In this document: positions 33,089 through 41,844 of the stretch, piece after piece
How positions within the stretch are numbered: the stretch's first letter is position 1
Layout: each line of letters starts with the position of its first letter
Source of the DNA: an uncultured Bacteroidales bacterium
Lineage (GTDB): Bacteria > Bacteroidota > Bacteroidia > Bacteroidales > UBA932
Direction: 5' to 3'
Length of the DNA stretch: 64,000 nucleotides
Assembly (NCBI GenBank): GCA_944322575.1
Contig: CALUPK010000002.1
Span: forward strand, 62,001 to 126,000
Translations under genes and position numbers: made by a program
Notes under the pieces: generated by a model
What the model saw: the letters and a program-made list of their open reading frames with translations, nothing else
What the model was told of the DNA's origin: nothing
The model's database searches: none

Positions 33089-33927
33089 GACTGTTCACCT
33101 CCTTTTTCCTGCTGGTCGTCCATAAGGTCGTTCAGTTCCTGGATGTCTCTGCGCGAAACCACGTATACTTGCCTGAGCCTGGAAAATTCCTCAAAGAGGT
33201 CTATAGTCAGGTCGTAGTTGACACCGTCCCTTAGCATTTGCCCGCTGACGGTACCTACTGGTATGCCTGGCGGATAGATGAGGGAGTAGCCGCTGGACAC
33301 TACGGTGTCTCCCTCGCTGAATACGGTGTGCACTGGAATATCGTGCATGACAGTCCTTCTTGCAGTCTTGCCGTCCCACTGAATTACTCCGAAGGTATTG
33401 CTGCCGGTGAGGGTTCCGCTGGCCATATTGTCGATGTCAAGTATGGAGGAAACTTTCGAGTATTTCTCTCCTGCGCTGAGGATGTATCCTACGATTCCCC
33501 TGTCGGTTACCACACCCATGTCCGCGGCGATACCGTCACGCTTCCCCTTGTTGATGATGAGGATGTTGTGAAGACGGTCAGTGCTGTTGGACACTACCAG
33601 TGCCGGGATATAGTCGAAGAGCGGGCTTTCAGTAAGGAGCGAGTCCGGTACGGCCAGGTCGCTCAGGGCAGCCTGAAGTCTGTCGTTCTCGCGCCGCAGC
33701 TGTACGTTCTCCTCGGCGAGCCTGCGGTTGACCTTGCCTAAGCTGAAATAGCGGCTTATGTTTCCGGCGCCTCCAGAGAATACGTTCGTTACGGTCGATA
33801 TGGACTTGACGAGTTCTGTGCGCTGCAGTACGCTGTTGTGGGATATAAGCCTGAGTGCCACCGTCTCTAACAGGATGAAGACGATGAAGTTTATCAGGTA
33901 TAATATGTACTGGTTTCTTCCCTTCAT
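33085..33927 (-). CDS. mreC: Rod shape-determining protein MreC
   Basis: 280 aa. One N-terminal membrane segment (YILYLINFIVFILLETVAL), then a coiled coil (residues ~65-95, RRLAEENVQLRRENDRLQAA), then the beta-rich periplasmic domain with GIVGYILSAGEKYSKVSSILD and GDTVVSSGYSLIYPPGIPVG, typical of MreC. It binds PBP2 and scaffolds the elongasome. It follows mreB by 18 bp. Confidence 0.93.
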   Translation of the reverse strand: MKGRNQYILYLINFIVFILLETVALRLISHNSVLQRTELVKSISTVTNVFSGGAGNISRYFSLGKVNRRLAEENVQLRRENDRLQAALSDLAVPDSLLTESPLFDYIPALVVSNSTDRLHNILIINKGKRDGIAADMGVVTDRGIVGYILSAGEKYSKVSSILDIDNMASGTLTGSNTFGVIQWDGKTARRTVMHDIPVHTVFSEGDTVVSSGYSLIYPPGIPVGTVSGQMLRDGVNYDLTIDLFEEFSRLRQVYVVSRRDIQELNDLMDDQQEKGGEQS

Positions 33928-33945
33928 CTGCAGCTCCGGCTGGTG

Positions 33946-34965
33946 TTACCGCATCAGGAAAGGATACTGTGAGGGATTCCTCAGAGCGATGCTTGTGCCT
34001 CTTGCAACAGCCCTGAGCGGATCCTCGCCTACGTGGAAGGGGATGTTGATCTTGTCATAGAGCCTCTTGTCCAGACCTCTTAGCAGGGCGCCTCCTCCGG
34101 TGAGGAAGATACCTTTCTGGACGATGTCCTGATAGAGCTCGGGAGGAGTCTGCTCCAGCACCTGAAGTATGGCGGCCTCTATCTTGGCCACAGACTTGTC
34201 TATGCAGTGGGCGACTTCCTGACTTGTAACGGCTATCTCAACGGGGTGGGCGGTCATCAGGTTGGGACCGCGGACGATGAACGGCTCGGGGGTATCCTCG
34301 AGGTCAGGTATGGCGGCTCCGATACGGATTTTGATCTCCTCGGAAGTAATCTCGCCGACTTTGATGTTGTGCTGCTGGCGCATATACTGCTGGATGTCGG
34401 ATGTAAACACGTCTCCGGCGACCCTTATAGACTGGCTGGTCACGATACCTCCGAGAGATATGACGGCAATCTCTGAGGTGCCGCCTCCGATGTCCACTAT
34501 CATGTTGCCCATAGGAGCGTTGACGTCCAGGCCTATGCCCATTGCGGCGGCCATAGGTTCGAAAATCATGTAGATCTCCCTTGCTCCTGCATGTTCGGCA
34601 GAGTCACGCACGGCCCTGATCTCCACCTCGGTGCTGCCCTTGGGGATGCAGATCACCATCTTGAGATTTGGGGTGAAGAATGTGCGGCGGTAGTTGATCA
34701 TCTTGACGAATCCCCTGATCATCTGCTCTGCGGCGTTGAAGTCGGCGATGACTCCATCGCGGAGAGGTCGGATGGTCTTGATGTTGGGGTTTGTCTTCTC
34801 ATACATCAGCTTGGCTTTCTGTCCTACAGCGATGGGTTTGCCTGTGCTCTGGTCGAAAGCTATGACAGAAGGTTCGTCTACCACTATTTTGTCGTCCTGG
34901 AGGATAACGGTATTGGCCGTACCGAGGTCCATGGCCAGTGCCTGTGTCAGAAATGAGAATCCCAT
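33946..34965 (-). CDS. mreB: Actin-like cell-shape protein MreB
   Basis: 339 aa. The actin-fold nucleotide-binding signatures are clear: phosphate-1 loop AMDLGTANTVI near the start, phosphate-2 MIVDIGGGTSEIAVISLGG, and FLTGGGALLRGLD near the C-terminus. It polymerises under the membrane and steers the elongation machinery, so the organism is probably rod-shaped. It is 31 bp after purH with no obvious promoter between, so the cluster may be transcribed from the purH promoter. Confidence 0.97.
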   Translation of the reverse strand: MGFSFLTQALAMDLGTANTVILQDDKIVVDEPSVIAFDQSTGKPIAVGQKAKLMYEKTNPNIKTIRPLRDGVIADFNAAEQMIRGFVKMINYRRTFFTPNLKMVICIPKGSTEVEIRAVRDSAEHAGAREIYMIFEPMAAAMGIGLDVNAPMGNMIVDIGGGTSEIAVISLGGIVTSQSIRVAGDVFTSDIQQYMRQQHNIKVGEITSEEIKIRIGAAIPDLEDTPEPFIVRGPNLMTAHPVEIAVTSQEVAHCIDKSVAKIEAAILQVLEQTPPELYQDIVQKGIFLTGGGALLRGLDKRLYDKINIPFHVGEDPLRAVARGTSIALRNPSQYPFLMR

Positions 34966-34996
34966 ATAATTTATTAACGGTTATAGGTTTTGTACA

Positions 34997-36523
34997 TTAA
35001 TGTTTGAAATGTCTGTGTCCGGTCATTACCATGGCGAGTCCGTGTGCGTCGCAGTATTCCACGCTCTCATTGTCGCGGATTGAGCCGCCGGGATGGATGA
35101 CGGCCCTGATACCGGCCTTGTCGGCAATCTCCACACAGTCGGGGAAGGGGAAGAATGCGTCGGAAGCCATTACGGCACCTTCAAGGGAGAATCCGAAACT
35201 GTGTGCTTTCTCGATGGCCTGCTTGAGGGCGTCTACGCGGGATGTCTGGCCGATGCCGCTGGCTATGAGCCTGTGGTCCTTGGCGAGAACGATGGCGTTG
35301 GACTTGGAGTGCTTTACGATGATGTTGGCGAAAAGCATATCGTCTATCTGGGCCTGTGTGGGCTCTGTTTTGGTGACGGTCCTGAGGTCTGCGGGAGATT
35401 CTTTGAATGTGTCCCTGTCCTGTACCAGTACGCCTCCGAGCATTGAGCGGAACTTCACGTCGGAAGGACGGGCTGCCGCGCTGCGCAGGATGATGCGGTT
35501 CTTCTTGCTCTCGAGAATCTGCAGGGCTTCCGGCTCATAGTCGGGAGCGATGACCACTTCGAAGAAAATCTTGTTCATGTCCTCGGCGGCAGCTCTGTCG
35601 ACAGGGCGGTTGGCTGCAATGATGCCTCCGAATGCCGATACAGGGTCTGCCGCAAGAGCCGATTGCCAGGCTTCGAGGACGGTGGCTCCGACAGCACAGC
35701 CGCAGGCATTGTTGTGCTTGATGACGGCTACTGCGGTTCCGTCGAAGTCGGAAATCAGCTCGAGAGCTGCCTCGATGTCCAGCATGTTGTTGTAGGATAT
35801 CTCCTTGCCGTGCAGCTGCTCCGGCAGTGAACCCTCTCCTCCGAAATACAGAGCCTTCTGATGGGGGTTCTCGCCGTAGCGGAGATGTGTGGCGCGGGTC
35901 TCGCTGCGGGTGAATGCGGGGATGCCCTCCTTTATGTTGAAATAGTTGAAAATATGTGTGTCGTAGTTTGAGCTCTTGAGAAATGCCTTGGCGGCGAATG
36001 CCCGGCGGTCCTCAATCGAGGATACTCCCTTCTTCTCCCTGAGCAGGGTCAGCAGGGCAGCGTAGTATTCTTTGCCGGCAACGATGATAACGTCATTGTA
36101 GTTCTTGGCTGCGGCGCGGATGAGAGTGATGCCGCCGATGTCTATTTTTTCGATAATCTCCTCTTCGGAGGCTCCTTTTGCCACATACTCTTCGAAGGGG
36201 TACAGGTCCACTATCACGAGGTCGATTCCGGGGATGTCGTACTGCTCTCTCTCCGCGATGTCGGAGGCCTCTTCCCTGCGGTATAGGATGCCTCCCATGA
36301 CTTTAGGATGGAGGGTTTTCACGCGGCCTCCGAATATCGAAGGATATCCGGTGATGTCCTCTACTGCGGTAACAGGAATGTTATTGGCCGCAAGGTAATG
36401 CTGCGTGCCTCCTGTGGAGAGTACCTCCACTCCTAATCCAACAAGCTCATTTGCAATGTCTAAGATGAGGTCTTTGTCGTACACCGAGATCAGCGCTCTC
36501 TGTATTTTCCGTTCACTGTTCAT
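34997..36523 (-). CDS. purH: Bifunctional AICAR transformylase / IMP cyclohydrolase
   Basis: 508 aa. The last two steps of purine synthesis. The N-terminal MGS-like IMP cyclohydrolase (ALISVYDKD, STGGTQHYL, HPKVMGGIL) is followed by the AICAR transformylase domain (LRYGENPHQKALYF, VIKHNNACG, HSKSNAIVLAKD). Full length. It starts the minus-strand run into the mre cluster and is divergent from ispD. Confidence 0.97.
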   Translation of the reverse strand: MNSERKIQRALISVYDKDLILDIANELVGLGVEVLSTGGTQHYLAANNIPVTAVEDITGYPSIFGGRVKTLHPKVMGGILYRREEASDIAEREQYDIPGIDLVIVDLYPFEEYVAKGASEEEIIEKIDIGGITLIRAAAKNYNDVIIVAGKEYYAALLTLLREKKGVSSIEDRRAFAAKAFLKSSNYDTHIFNYFNIKEGIPAFTRSETRATHLRYGENPHQKALYFGGEGSLPEQLHGKEISYNNMLDIEAALELISDFDGTAVAVIKHNNACGCAVGATVLEAWQSALAADPVSAFGGIIAANRPVDRAAAEDMNKIFFEVVIAPDYEPEALQILESKKNRIILRSAAARPSDVKFRSMLGGVLVQDRDTFKESPADLRTVTKTEPTQAQIDDMLFANIIVKHSKSNAIVLAKDHRLIASGIGQTSRVDALKQAIEKAHSFGFSLEGAVMASDAFFPFPDCVEIADKAGIRAVIHPGGSIRDNESVEYCDAHGLAMVMTGHRHFKH

Positions 36524-36572
36524 ATATGGCGTGTAACTGATTTGTTATGATTAATTTTGCTTTTTAAAGGTG

Positions 36573-36580
36573 CAAAAATA
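36573..36580 (-). promoter_or_regulatory. Predicted -7 box for purH
   Basis: TATTTTTG on the minus strand, an exact TAnnTTTG match 49 bp before the purH ATG, in the 110-bp divergent gap shared with ispD. Confidence 0.5.
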
Positions 36581-36633
36581 GTAATAAATGCCATATAAGT
36601 AGTACATTTGAAAAAATATTTTAGAATCAGCGC

Positions 36634-37317
36634 ATGCGTCCGAGATTTGTAATAATTCCAGCCGGAGGCACCGGCAGCAGAATGGGTTCGGAAGTGCCTA
36701 AGCAGATGCTTGACCTCATGGGAAAGCCAGTGTTGCGCAGGACGGTCGAGCTTTTCAGAAATCTGCCTTTCGAAGTGGGTGTCATCATATCGATCAATCC
36801 GTCCATAAAGGATATGTGGATGGAGTATTGCCGCAACAACAATTTTGTTTTTAAATGTATCCTGACCACAGGCGGGCTTACGCGCTTCCATTCTGTCAGA
36901 AAGGCTGTCGGATATCTGCCCGACGGGGCGCTTGTGGCGGTTCATGACGGGGTCAGGCCGCTGTTAAGGGTGGAGGATGTGGCGGCCATGTTTGAGGAAG
37001 GGGAGAAATATCCGGCGGTGGTGCCGGTGATGCCGGTGGCCGACTCCATGCGTAAAGTAGGTGAGGACGGAACTTCAGACATCGTGGACAGGAGTGCATA
37101 CAGGTTGGTGCAGACTCCTCAGATTTTTCACACGGAGGTGCTTAAAAAAGCATATTCCGCAGCATATTCACCTGAGTTCACGGATGACGCCTCAGTGGTC
37201 GAAAAAAGCGGTGTTCCCCTGCATTTCTGTCGGGGAAGCCGCTTCAACATAAAATTGACCGCACCGGACGACATGGTCCTTGCTGCGGCATTGATCGGCT
37301 CGGGATGTCTTAGATGA
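36634..37317 (+). CDS. ispD: 2-C-methyl-D-erythritol 4-phosphate cytidylyltransferase
   Basis: 227 aa. Third step of the MEP isoprenoid pathway (CTP + MEP to CDP-ME). N-terminal nucleotide-binding loop PAGGTGSRMGSEVPKQ, then AVHDGVRPL and VDRSAYRLVQTPQIF, the expected order for IspD. A DDASVVE-type motif is near residue 187. It overlaps the convergent STAS gene by 8 bp at the 3' ends. Single gene on this strand. Confidence 0.94.
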   Translation: MRPRFVIIPAGGTGSRMGSEVPKQMLDLMGKPVLRRTVELFRNLPFEVGVIISINPSIKDMWMEYCRNNNFVFKCILTTGGLTRFHSVRKAVGYLPDGALVAVHDGVRPLLRVEDVAAMFEEGEKYPAVVPVMPVADSMRKVGEDGTSDIVDRSAYRLVQTPQIFHTEVLKKAYSAAYSPEFTDDASVVEKSGVPLHFCRGSRFNIKLTAPDDMVLAAALIGSGCLR

Positions 37318-37612
37318 TGGTCATGATCTTGGAGAATCCGGTCATGTTGAATATCTCCTTGATCTGGCTGCCCATATTCTTGATTACTAATTTTCCATCC
37401 CGGGCGTTGACGCTCTTCTGGAGTGTCAGGAAGAGACGGAGACCGGAGCTGCTGATGTAGACCAGCCCGGAGCAGTCGAGCTCAATGTCGGGATTGCCTC
37501 CCTGTAGCAGCGGTGCCATCTTTTTCTCGAACTCATCCGAGTTGGTGGTGTCTATCCTGCCAGTTACCTTGGCTGTAGTCTTGCCGTTTTCAGTTGAGAT
37601 TATCAGGTCCAT
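37310..37612 (-). CDS. STAS-domain anti-sigma-factor-antagonist-like protein
   Basis: 100 aa, one STAS domain of the SpoIIAA/RsbV type. The phosphorylation-site loop reads YISSSGLRLF, with Ser54-Ser56 around the position of the regulatory serine; the usual Asp before it is replaced by Ser54. It starts 2 bp after the stop of the RsbU/RsbW-like gene and is surely co-expressed and functionally paired with it: the ATPase domain there would phosphorylate it and the PP2C domain would dephosphorylate it. Confidence 0.88.
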   Translation of the reverse strand: MDLIISTENGKTTAKVTGRIDTTNSDEFEKKMAPLLQGGNPDIELDCSGLVYISSSGLRLFLTLQKSVNARDGKLVIKNMGSQIKEIFNMTGFSKIMTII

Positions 37613-37614
37613 AT

Positions 37615-39957
37615 TCAGATTATTTTAGTTAATTTCAATATATTCTCATCTCCCTTCCGCTGGTATTCTACGCGGTCCATTATCTGTTTTACCAAGAAGA
37701 TGCCCAAGCCTCCGATCTTGCGCTCCTCGGCGTTGAGGCTCACGTCGGCGTCGGCCTTGGCTGTGGGGTCGAATGGTATTCCGCGGTCGTAGATGTCGAA
37801 GTGGAGCTCATTGTCTTTCATACTGTACCGCACTGTTATGGTGTGCTCTGACTCTCCGCCGGGATAGGCGTAGAAGATGATGTTGGAAACAGCCTCCTCC
37901 AAGGCTAAGTTGATGTTCATGGCCGTGGCGCTGTCCACTCCGGCGCTTTCGCATACATCGTCGATGAACAGGGTGAGCTTCTCGAGCTCGGATATCTTGT
38001 TCTTCAGGTTCAGGATGCGCCTGCAGGGACCTGAGACGTTGTCCGTGCCCCTGTACTGTATGGCCAGGATGGTCAGGTCATCACTCTGCCGGGCATCCTG
38101 TACGTGGGTCTGTACATCGGAGTAGATTCCGAGTATGATGTCCTGGGCAGATTTTCCCTTCAGGGTCCCTAAGACCTTCGTCAGGCGCTGCTCGCCGTAG
38201 AGCTGACTGTCCGGATTCTCGGCCTCGGTGAGACCGTCGGTGTAGAGCAGGAGAGTGGTGCCGGCCTCGATGGTGATTCCGGCGCCAGTGTATCCGAAGT
38301 CCTTGAACAGACCTATGGGCAGGTTGGGGTCGGGGGTCATTATAGTCACTTCTCCCGATGAAGACAGGAGGAGAGGCGGGTTGTGGCCGGCGTTGGAGTA
38401 GGTCATGGCTCCGGAGCTAAGGTCGAGTATGCCGCAGAATATGGTCACGAACATGTTCGCCTCGTTGGTATCGGCTATGGCGCGGTTCATGGACTCTATG
38501 ATCCTGGAAGGGTCCTTCAGGGTGGAGGCTACGGAGCGGAAATGGCTTCTGGTCACGGCCATCAGCAGGGATGCGGGTACGCCCTTGCCTGAGACGTCGC
38601 CTATGACGAAGAACAGGAGCCCGTCCTTGATGAAGAAATCGTAGAGGTCTCCGCCTATTTCCTTGGCCGGGTAGAGGACGGCGTAGATGTCGATGTCGTC
38701 CCTCTCCGGATAGGGAGGGAAGGTCTTGGGCACCATGCCCATCTGTATCTCGCGGGCGATGCTGAGCTCGCTCTCTATCCTCTGCTTGGCGGCGGTGGTG
38801 CGCTGCAGCCTGTCCATGTAGGAGGACAGGGACTGCTGCATGGACGAGAAAGAGCGGCACAGGCGTCCTATCTCGTCATTCCCCCAGAAGCGTGGCATCG
38901 CTGAATTGAAGTCTCCCTCAGCTATCCTGTCGGCGGAGGCGGCCAGTGTGGTCAGAGGGGCGGTAGCCTTGCGGACTGTCAGGCTTACGATGAGGGCCAT
39001 GATTATGATTGAGAGCAGGGCAATGATGAGCATGATCAGGACTATCCGGTAGGCCCCTGCGAAGATGTCGCTCTCCGGGCAGATGGTGGCGATGCTCCAG
39101 TTGTTCGAGGGTACCGAGGTGAAGAATATGATGCCGGGCCTGCCGTTTACGCTGAGCTCGCTCATGCCGGTCTCGCCCGAGATCATCCTCTTGCCGGCTT
39201 CTGCGAGGGCGGTGTTGCCGGTCTGGATGGCGTAGGAGAAAATCGTCTCGTTGATGATGAGGCTGTTGTCGGGGTGTACGATGTATCCGGCGGCTTTGCC
39301 GATGATGAAGTTGTGCGAATGGTCGTAGAGCCGGATATTGTCGATTTTGCTTGTCAGCCACTGCGTCTCTATGCTGGCGCAGATGACTCCTATGAACTTT
39401 CCGTTCCCGTCATGCAGAGGCGCCGTGTAGGAACACATGGACAGGTTGCCCCAGACCCGGTCTATGTAGGGGTCGGTCCAGTAAGTGCTGTCAGTACACC
39501 TCGGGATGACATACCAGTCGTAGTAGGGATATGTGTAGAGCGGGTCGGTGAGCATCATCGACTTTATGGAGTCGCCTTCGCTGATGGAGTAGGCGGCGAA
39601 CTGCTTCTGATGACGGTAGTAGTATGGCTCTAAGGCTATGGCAATGTCCTTGAGCTGGGGAGTGTTCTTCAGAACGTCTTTCAGAAGGAGGAGGAAGTCT
39701 GAGGTGTCCCTGCTCTCCGCGGCCATTATCTCGGCCCGAGGAACCATGTTGTTTATGGCGGAGGCGACGGAACTGAGCACGTTCTCCATCTCGAGATTGA
39801 GGGCCCGGAGCTGGCTGAATGCATTGGTGACGGCCTCTTTGCGTACCATGTCATAATTAATCTTGTACACTGTTACCGAAGCAGTCAGGAACAGGGCAGC
39901 TGTCAGCAGGATGACATACAGGCTGATGCGGGTGGAGAATCTGCGGAATACTCTCAT
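37615..39957 (-). CDS. Membrane sensor PP2C phosphatase (SpoIIE/RsbU type) fused to an RsbW-like kinase
   Basis: 780 aa. First membrane helix ~12-30, an extracytoplasmic sensor region of about 260 residues (dCache-like; WYVIPRCTDSTYWTDPYID, IGVICASIETQWL), second helix ~303-327 followed by HAMP. A SpoIIE-type PP2C phosphatase follows (VIGDVSGKGVPASLLMAVT; LLYTDGLTEAENP). The C-terminus is an HATPase_c domain of the RsbW class (NLALEEAVSNIIFYAYPGG; GGLGIFLVKQIMD). One polypeptide therefore holds both opposing activities on a STAS partner. It overlaps the upstream NMT1-like gene by 4 bp and the STAS gene follows 2 bp later. Confidence 0.9.
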   Translation of the reverse strand: MRVFRRFSTRISLYVILLTAALFLTASVTVYKINYDMVRKEAVTNAFSQLRALNLEMENVLSSVASAINNMVPRAEIMAAESRDTSDFLLLLKDVLKNTPQLKDIAIALEPYYYRHQKQFAAYSISEGDSIKSMMLTDPLYTYPYYDWYVIPRCTDSTYWTDPYIDRVWGNLSMCSYTAPLHDGNGKFIGVICASIETQWLTSKIDNIRLYDHSHNFIIGKAAGYIVHPDNSLIINETIFSYAIQTGNTALAEAGKRMISGETGMSELSVNGRPGIIFFTSVPSNNWSIATICPESDIFAGAYRIVLIMLIIALLSIIIMALIVSLTVRKATAPLTTLAASADRIAEGDFNSAMPRFWGNDEIGRLCRSFSSMQQSLSSYMDRLQRTTAAKQRIESELSIAREIQMGMVPKTFPPYPERDDIDIYAVLYPAKEIGGDLYDFFIKDGLLFFVIGDVSGKGVPASLLMAVTRSHFRSVASTLKDPSRIIESMNRAIADTNEANMFVTIFCGILDLSSGAMTYSNAGHNPPLLLSSSGEVTIMTPDPNLPIGLFKDFGYTGAGITIEAGTTLLLYTDGLTEAENPDSQLYGEQRLTKVLGTLKGKSAQDIILGIYSDVQTHVQDARQSDDLTILAIQYRGTDNVSGPCRRILNLKNKISELEKLTLFIDDVCESAGVDSATAMNINLALEEAVSNIIFYAYPGGESEHTITVRYSMKDNELHFDIYDRGIPFDPTAKADADVSLNAEERKIGGLGIFLVKQIMDRVEYQRKGDENILKLTKII

Positions 39958-40919
39958 GGCCGTACAAAATCAGAATATTCAATGGGTGAGAGAATCAGGT
40001 TGTTCTCTAAGAGCATCCTGACAGCAGAGTCGAAGCGGGACTTGTCGAGATGGAAGGGGACCTCTTTGTTTTTGTTCTGCTGGAGGCGGAGGACAGTCTG
40101 CAGCATATAGTCCTGATTGGTTATGCTGGAGGGAATGTTGTCCTCCCTCATGATGTCCACTATGGCCTTTACAGTCTCGGCTGAGTTCTCCGGCCTGCGG
40201 ACCCAGTCCCATCCGCGGCGTGTGGCCTCGACGAAGCGCTCCACGATGTCCTGGTGAGAACTGTAGTATTCCTCAGTGGTGTAGACTCCGTCCTCCTGGA
40301 TGTCGAATCCCTCGTCTCTGAGGTAAATGATATTGCCCTCGCTGACATCTATGCCGGCCATCAGGATCTGGTAGTACTCGTTGTATTCAGTGGCCACCAT
40401 GGCGTCCACCGCTCCGGCGGCGAAGGGGTAGATGTTGGAGAGGATGGGAATCCACTCGACGTCTAATGAGTTGTAGTAGGTATAGCACAGGGCGGTGTCG
40501 AAAAACCCGCTGGTCCACCGTCCGATCCGCATTCCGTTGAGGTCTTTGGCATGTTTGACCGGCGTGTGGGATATGATCATGGTGGAGTTGGTCTCCGATG
40601 TCTGGAGTATGTTGACTATGGGGAGACCCATGTCACGGACGATCAGAGCATCTACGAGCATGGTCGTGATGATGTCAGCATGCCCGTCCCTGAGAGCATC
40701 TGTGCTGGAATATGATTCGGAACCGTAATAAAGCTCTACCTCGAGTCCGGCTTCCTCGTAGAAGCCGTTCCAGTAGGCCATGATCATGCCGGCGAACTGG
40801 CACTGGGGCAGCCATTGGAGCATCACAGTGACGGTGTCCTTCTGCCGGGCCGAGGCCGGGAGGAAGGATATGCACGTGAGCAGCAGGGCTGCGGCCGATA
40901 TGATCCAGGGCTTTCTCAT
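39954..40919 (-). CDS. NMT1/THI5-like periplasmic substrate-binding protein
   Basis: 321 aa from ATG 40919, chosen because it starts a signal peptide (MRKPWIISAAALLLTCISF) cleaved after ASARQ; the longer frame has a non-signal extension inside the prmC 3' end. Mature motifs (VMLQWLPQCQFAGMIMAYWNGFYEEAG; MRIGRWTSGFFD in part) match the NMT1/SsuA/ThiY fold that binds pyrimidine, sulfonate or similar small ligands. No permease or ATPase gene lies nearby; instead it overlaps the sensor phosphatase gene by 4 bp. It may present a ligand to that sensor rather than to a transporter. Ligand unknown. Confidence 0.85.
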   Translation of the reverse strand: MRKPWIISAAALLLTCISFLPASARQKDTVTVMLQWLPQCQFAGMIMAYWNGFYEEAGLEVELYYGSESYSSTDALRDGHADIITTMLVDALIVRDMGLPIVNILQTSETNSTMIISHTPVKHAKDLNGMRIGRWTSGFFDTALCYTYYNSLDVEWIPILSNIYPFAAGAVDAMVATEYNEYYQILMAGIDVSEGNIIYLRDEGFDIQEDGVYTTEEYYSSHQDIVERFVEATRRGWDWVRRPENSAETVKAIVDIMREDNIPSSITNQDYMLQTVLRLQQNKNKEVPFHLDKSRFDSAVRMLLENNLILSPIEYSDFVRP

Positions 40920-40929
40920 CCCCACAAAT

Positions 40930-41844
40930 TTAAAACCATTTTGTGAAAGAAACAAATCGGTTTTTGCCGTGGAAGTCCTGGTGGATTTCCACTTCGCTGA
41001 ATCCGCGGCCCTCAAACAGCTCGCGGACCTGTGGTCCGAAGGCCTCATTGATCTCAAACCAGCATTGTCCTCCTATGCGGACGGTGGCTTCTGCCCATCC
41101 GGCGAGAGCCTTGTAGAACCTCAGCGGATCGCTGTCCGGTACGAAGAGGGCTTTGTCGGGTTCGTAGTCGAGGACATTGGGCGCCATAAAATCTTTTTCA
41201 CTCTCACATACGTAAGGAGGATTGGAGACAAGGATGTCGAGATCTTCGAGATTCGGCATTGCCTCTCCGTTCCGGTCACCGGCTTCCGGAGGCCCTTCGA
41301 GGATATCGGCCTTGAAGAATACCGGGGGAACCGGTACCCGCTGGCGGCAGCCTTCGTCTAAGTAGATTTTCTGGTTCCGCGCGATTTCTATGGCGTCTTC
41401 GTCGATATCGCAGGCAAATACATCTGCATTCGGGAACGCTGCGGCGAGAGTCCACGCGATGCAGCCGGAGCCTGTTCCGGCATCTAAGATGCGTGGCTCG
41501 CGGGAACCGGAGCGGCGCAGGCTGTCGATGATCATGCGGCAGAGCTGTGCGGTTTCCGGTCTGGGGATGAGTACTGCTTCTGAAACATTGAAAGTATGTC
41601 CCTCGAAAGTTTCCTGACCCACGACATACTGCACGGGCCTGTCGGCGGCCAGCTCGTCAAGTGCCTCCTGGACACGGACCAGATCGGGCTTTGGAATGAT
41701 GACATTAGGCTCTACCGAGTATTCGTATTCAGACAGTCCGAGGAAGTGGGACAGAATCCGGACCGAGACGGCCTTAGCCTCTCCCGGGGAATAATGTCCG
41801 GCGAGGCTTTCGGTGGCTTTGGTTACGAATTCTTTTCTGGTCAT
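40930..41844 (-). CDS. prmC: Release factor glutamine N5-methyltransferase
   Basis: 304 aa. An N-terminal helical domain that binds the release factor is followed by a Rossmann methyltransferase with SAM motif LDAGTGSGCIAW and catalytic LVSNPPYV, diagnostic of PrmC/HemK. It methylates the GGQ glutamine of RF1 and RF2. The ATG overlaps the ddl stop (ATGA), so translation is probably coupled. Confidence 0.95.
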   Translation of the reverse strand: MTRKEFVTKATESLAGHYSPGEAKAVSVRILSHFLGLSEYEYSVEPNVIIPKPDLVRVQEALDELAADRPVQYVVGQETFEGHTFNVSEAVLIPRPETAQLCRMIIDSLRRSGSREPRILDAGTGSGCIAWTLAAAFPNADVFACDIDEDAIEIARNQKIYLDEGCRQRVPVPPVFFKADILEGPPEAGDRNGEAMPNLEDLDILVSNPPYVCESEKDFMAPNVLDYEPDKALFVPDSDPLRFYKALAGWAEATVRIGGQCWFEINEAFGPQVRELFEGRGFSEVEIHQDFHGKNRFVSFTKWF

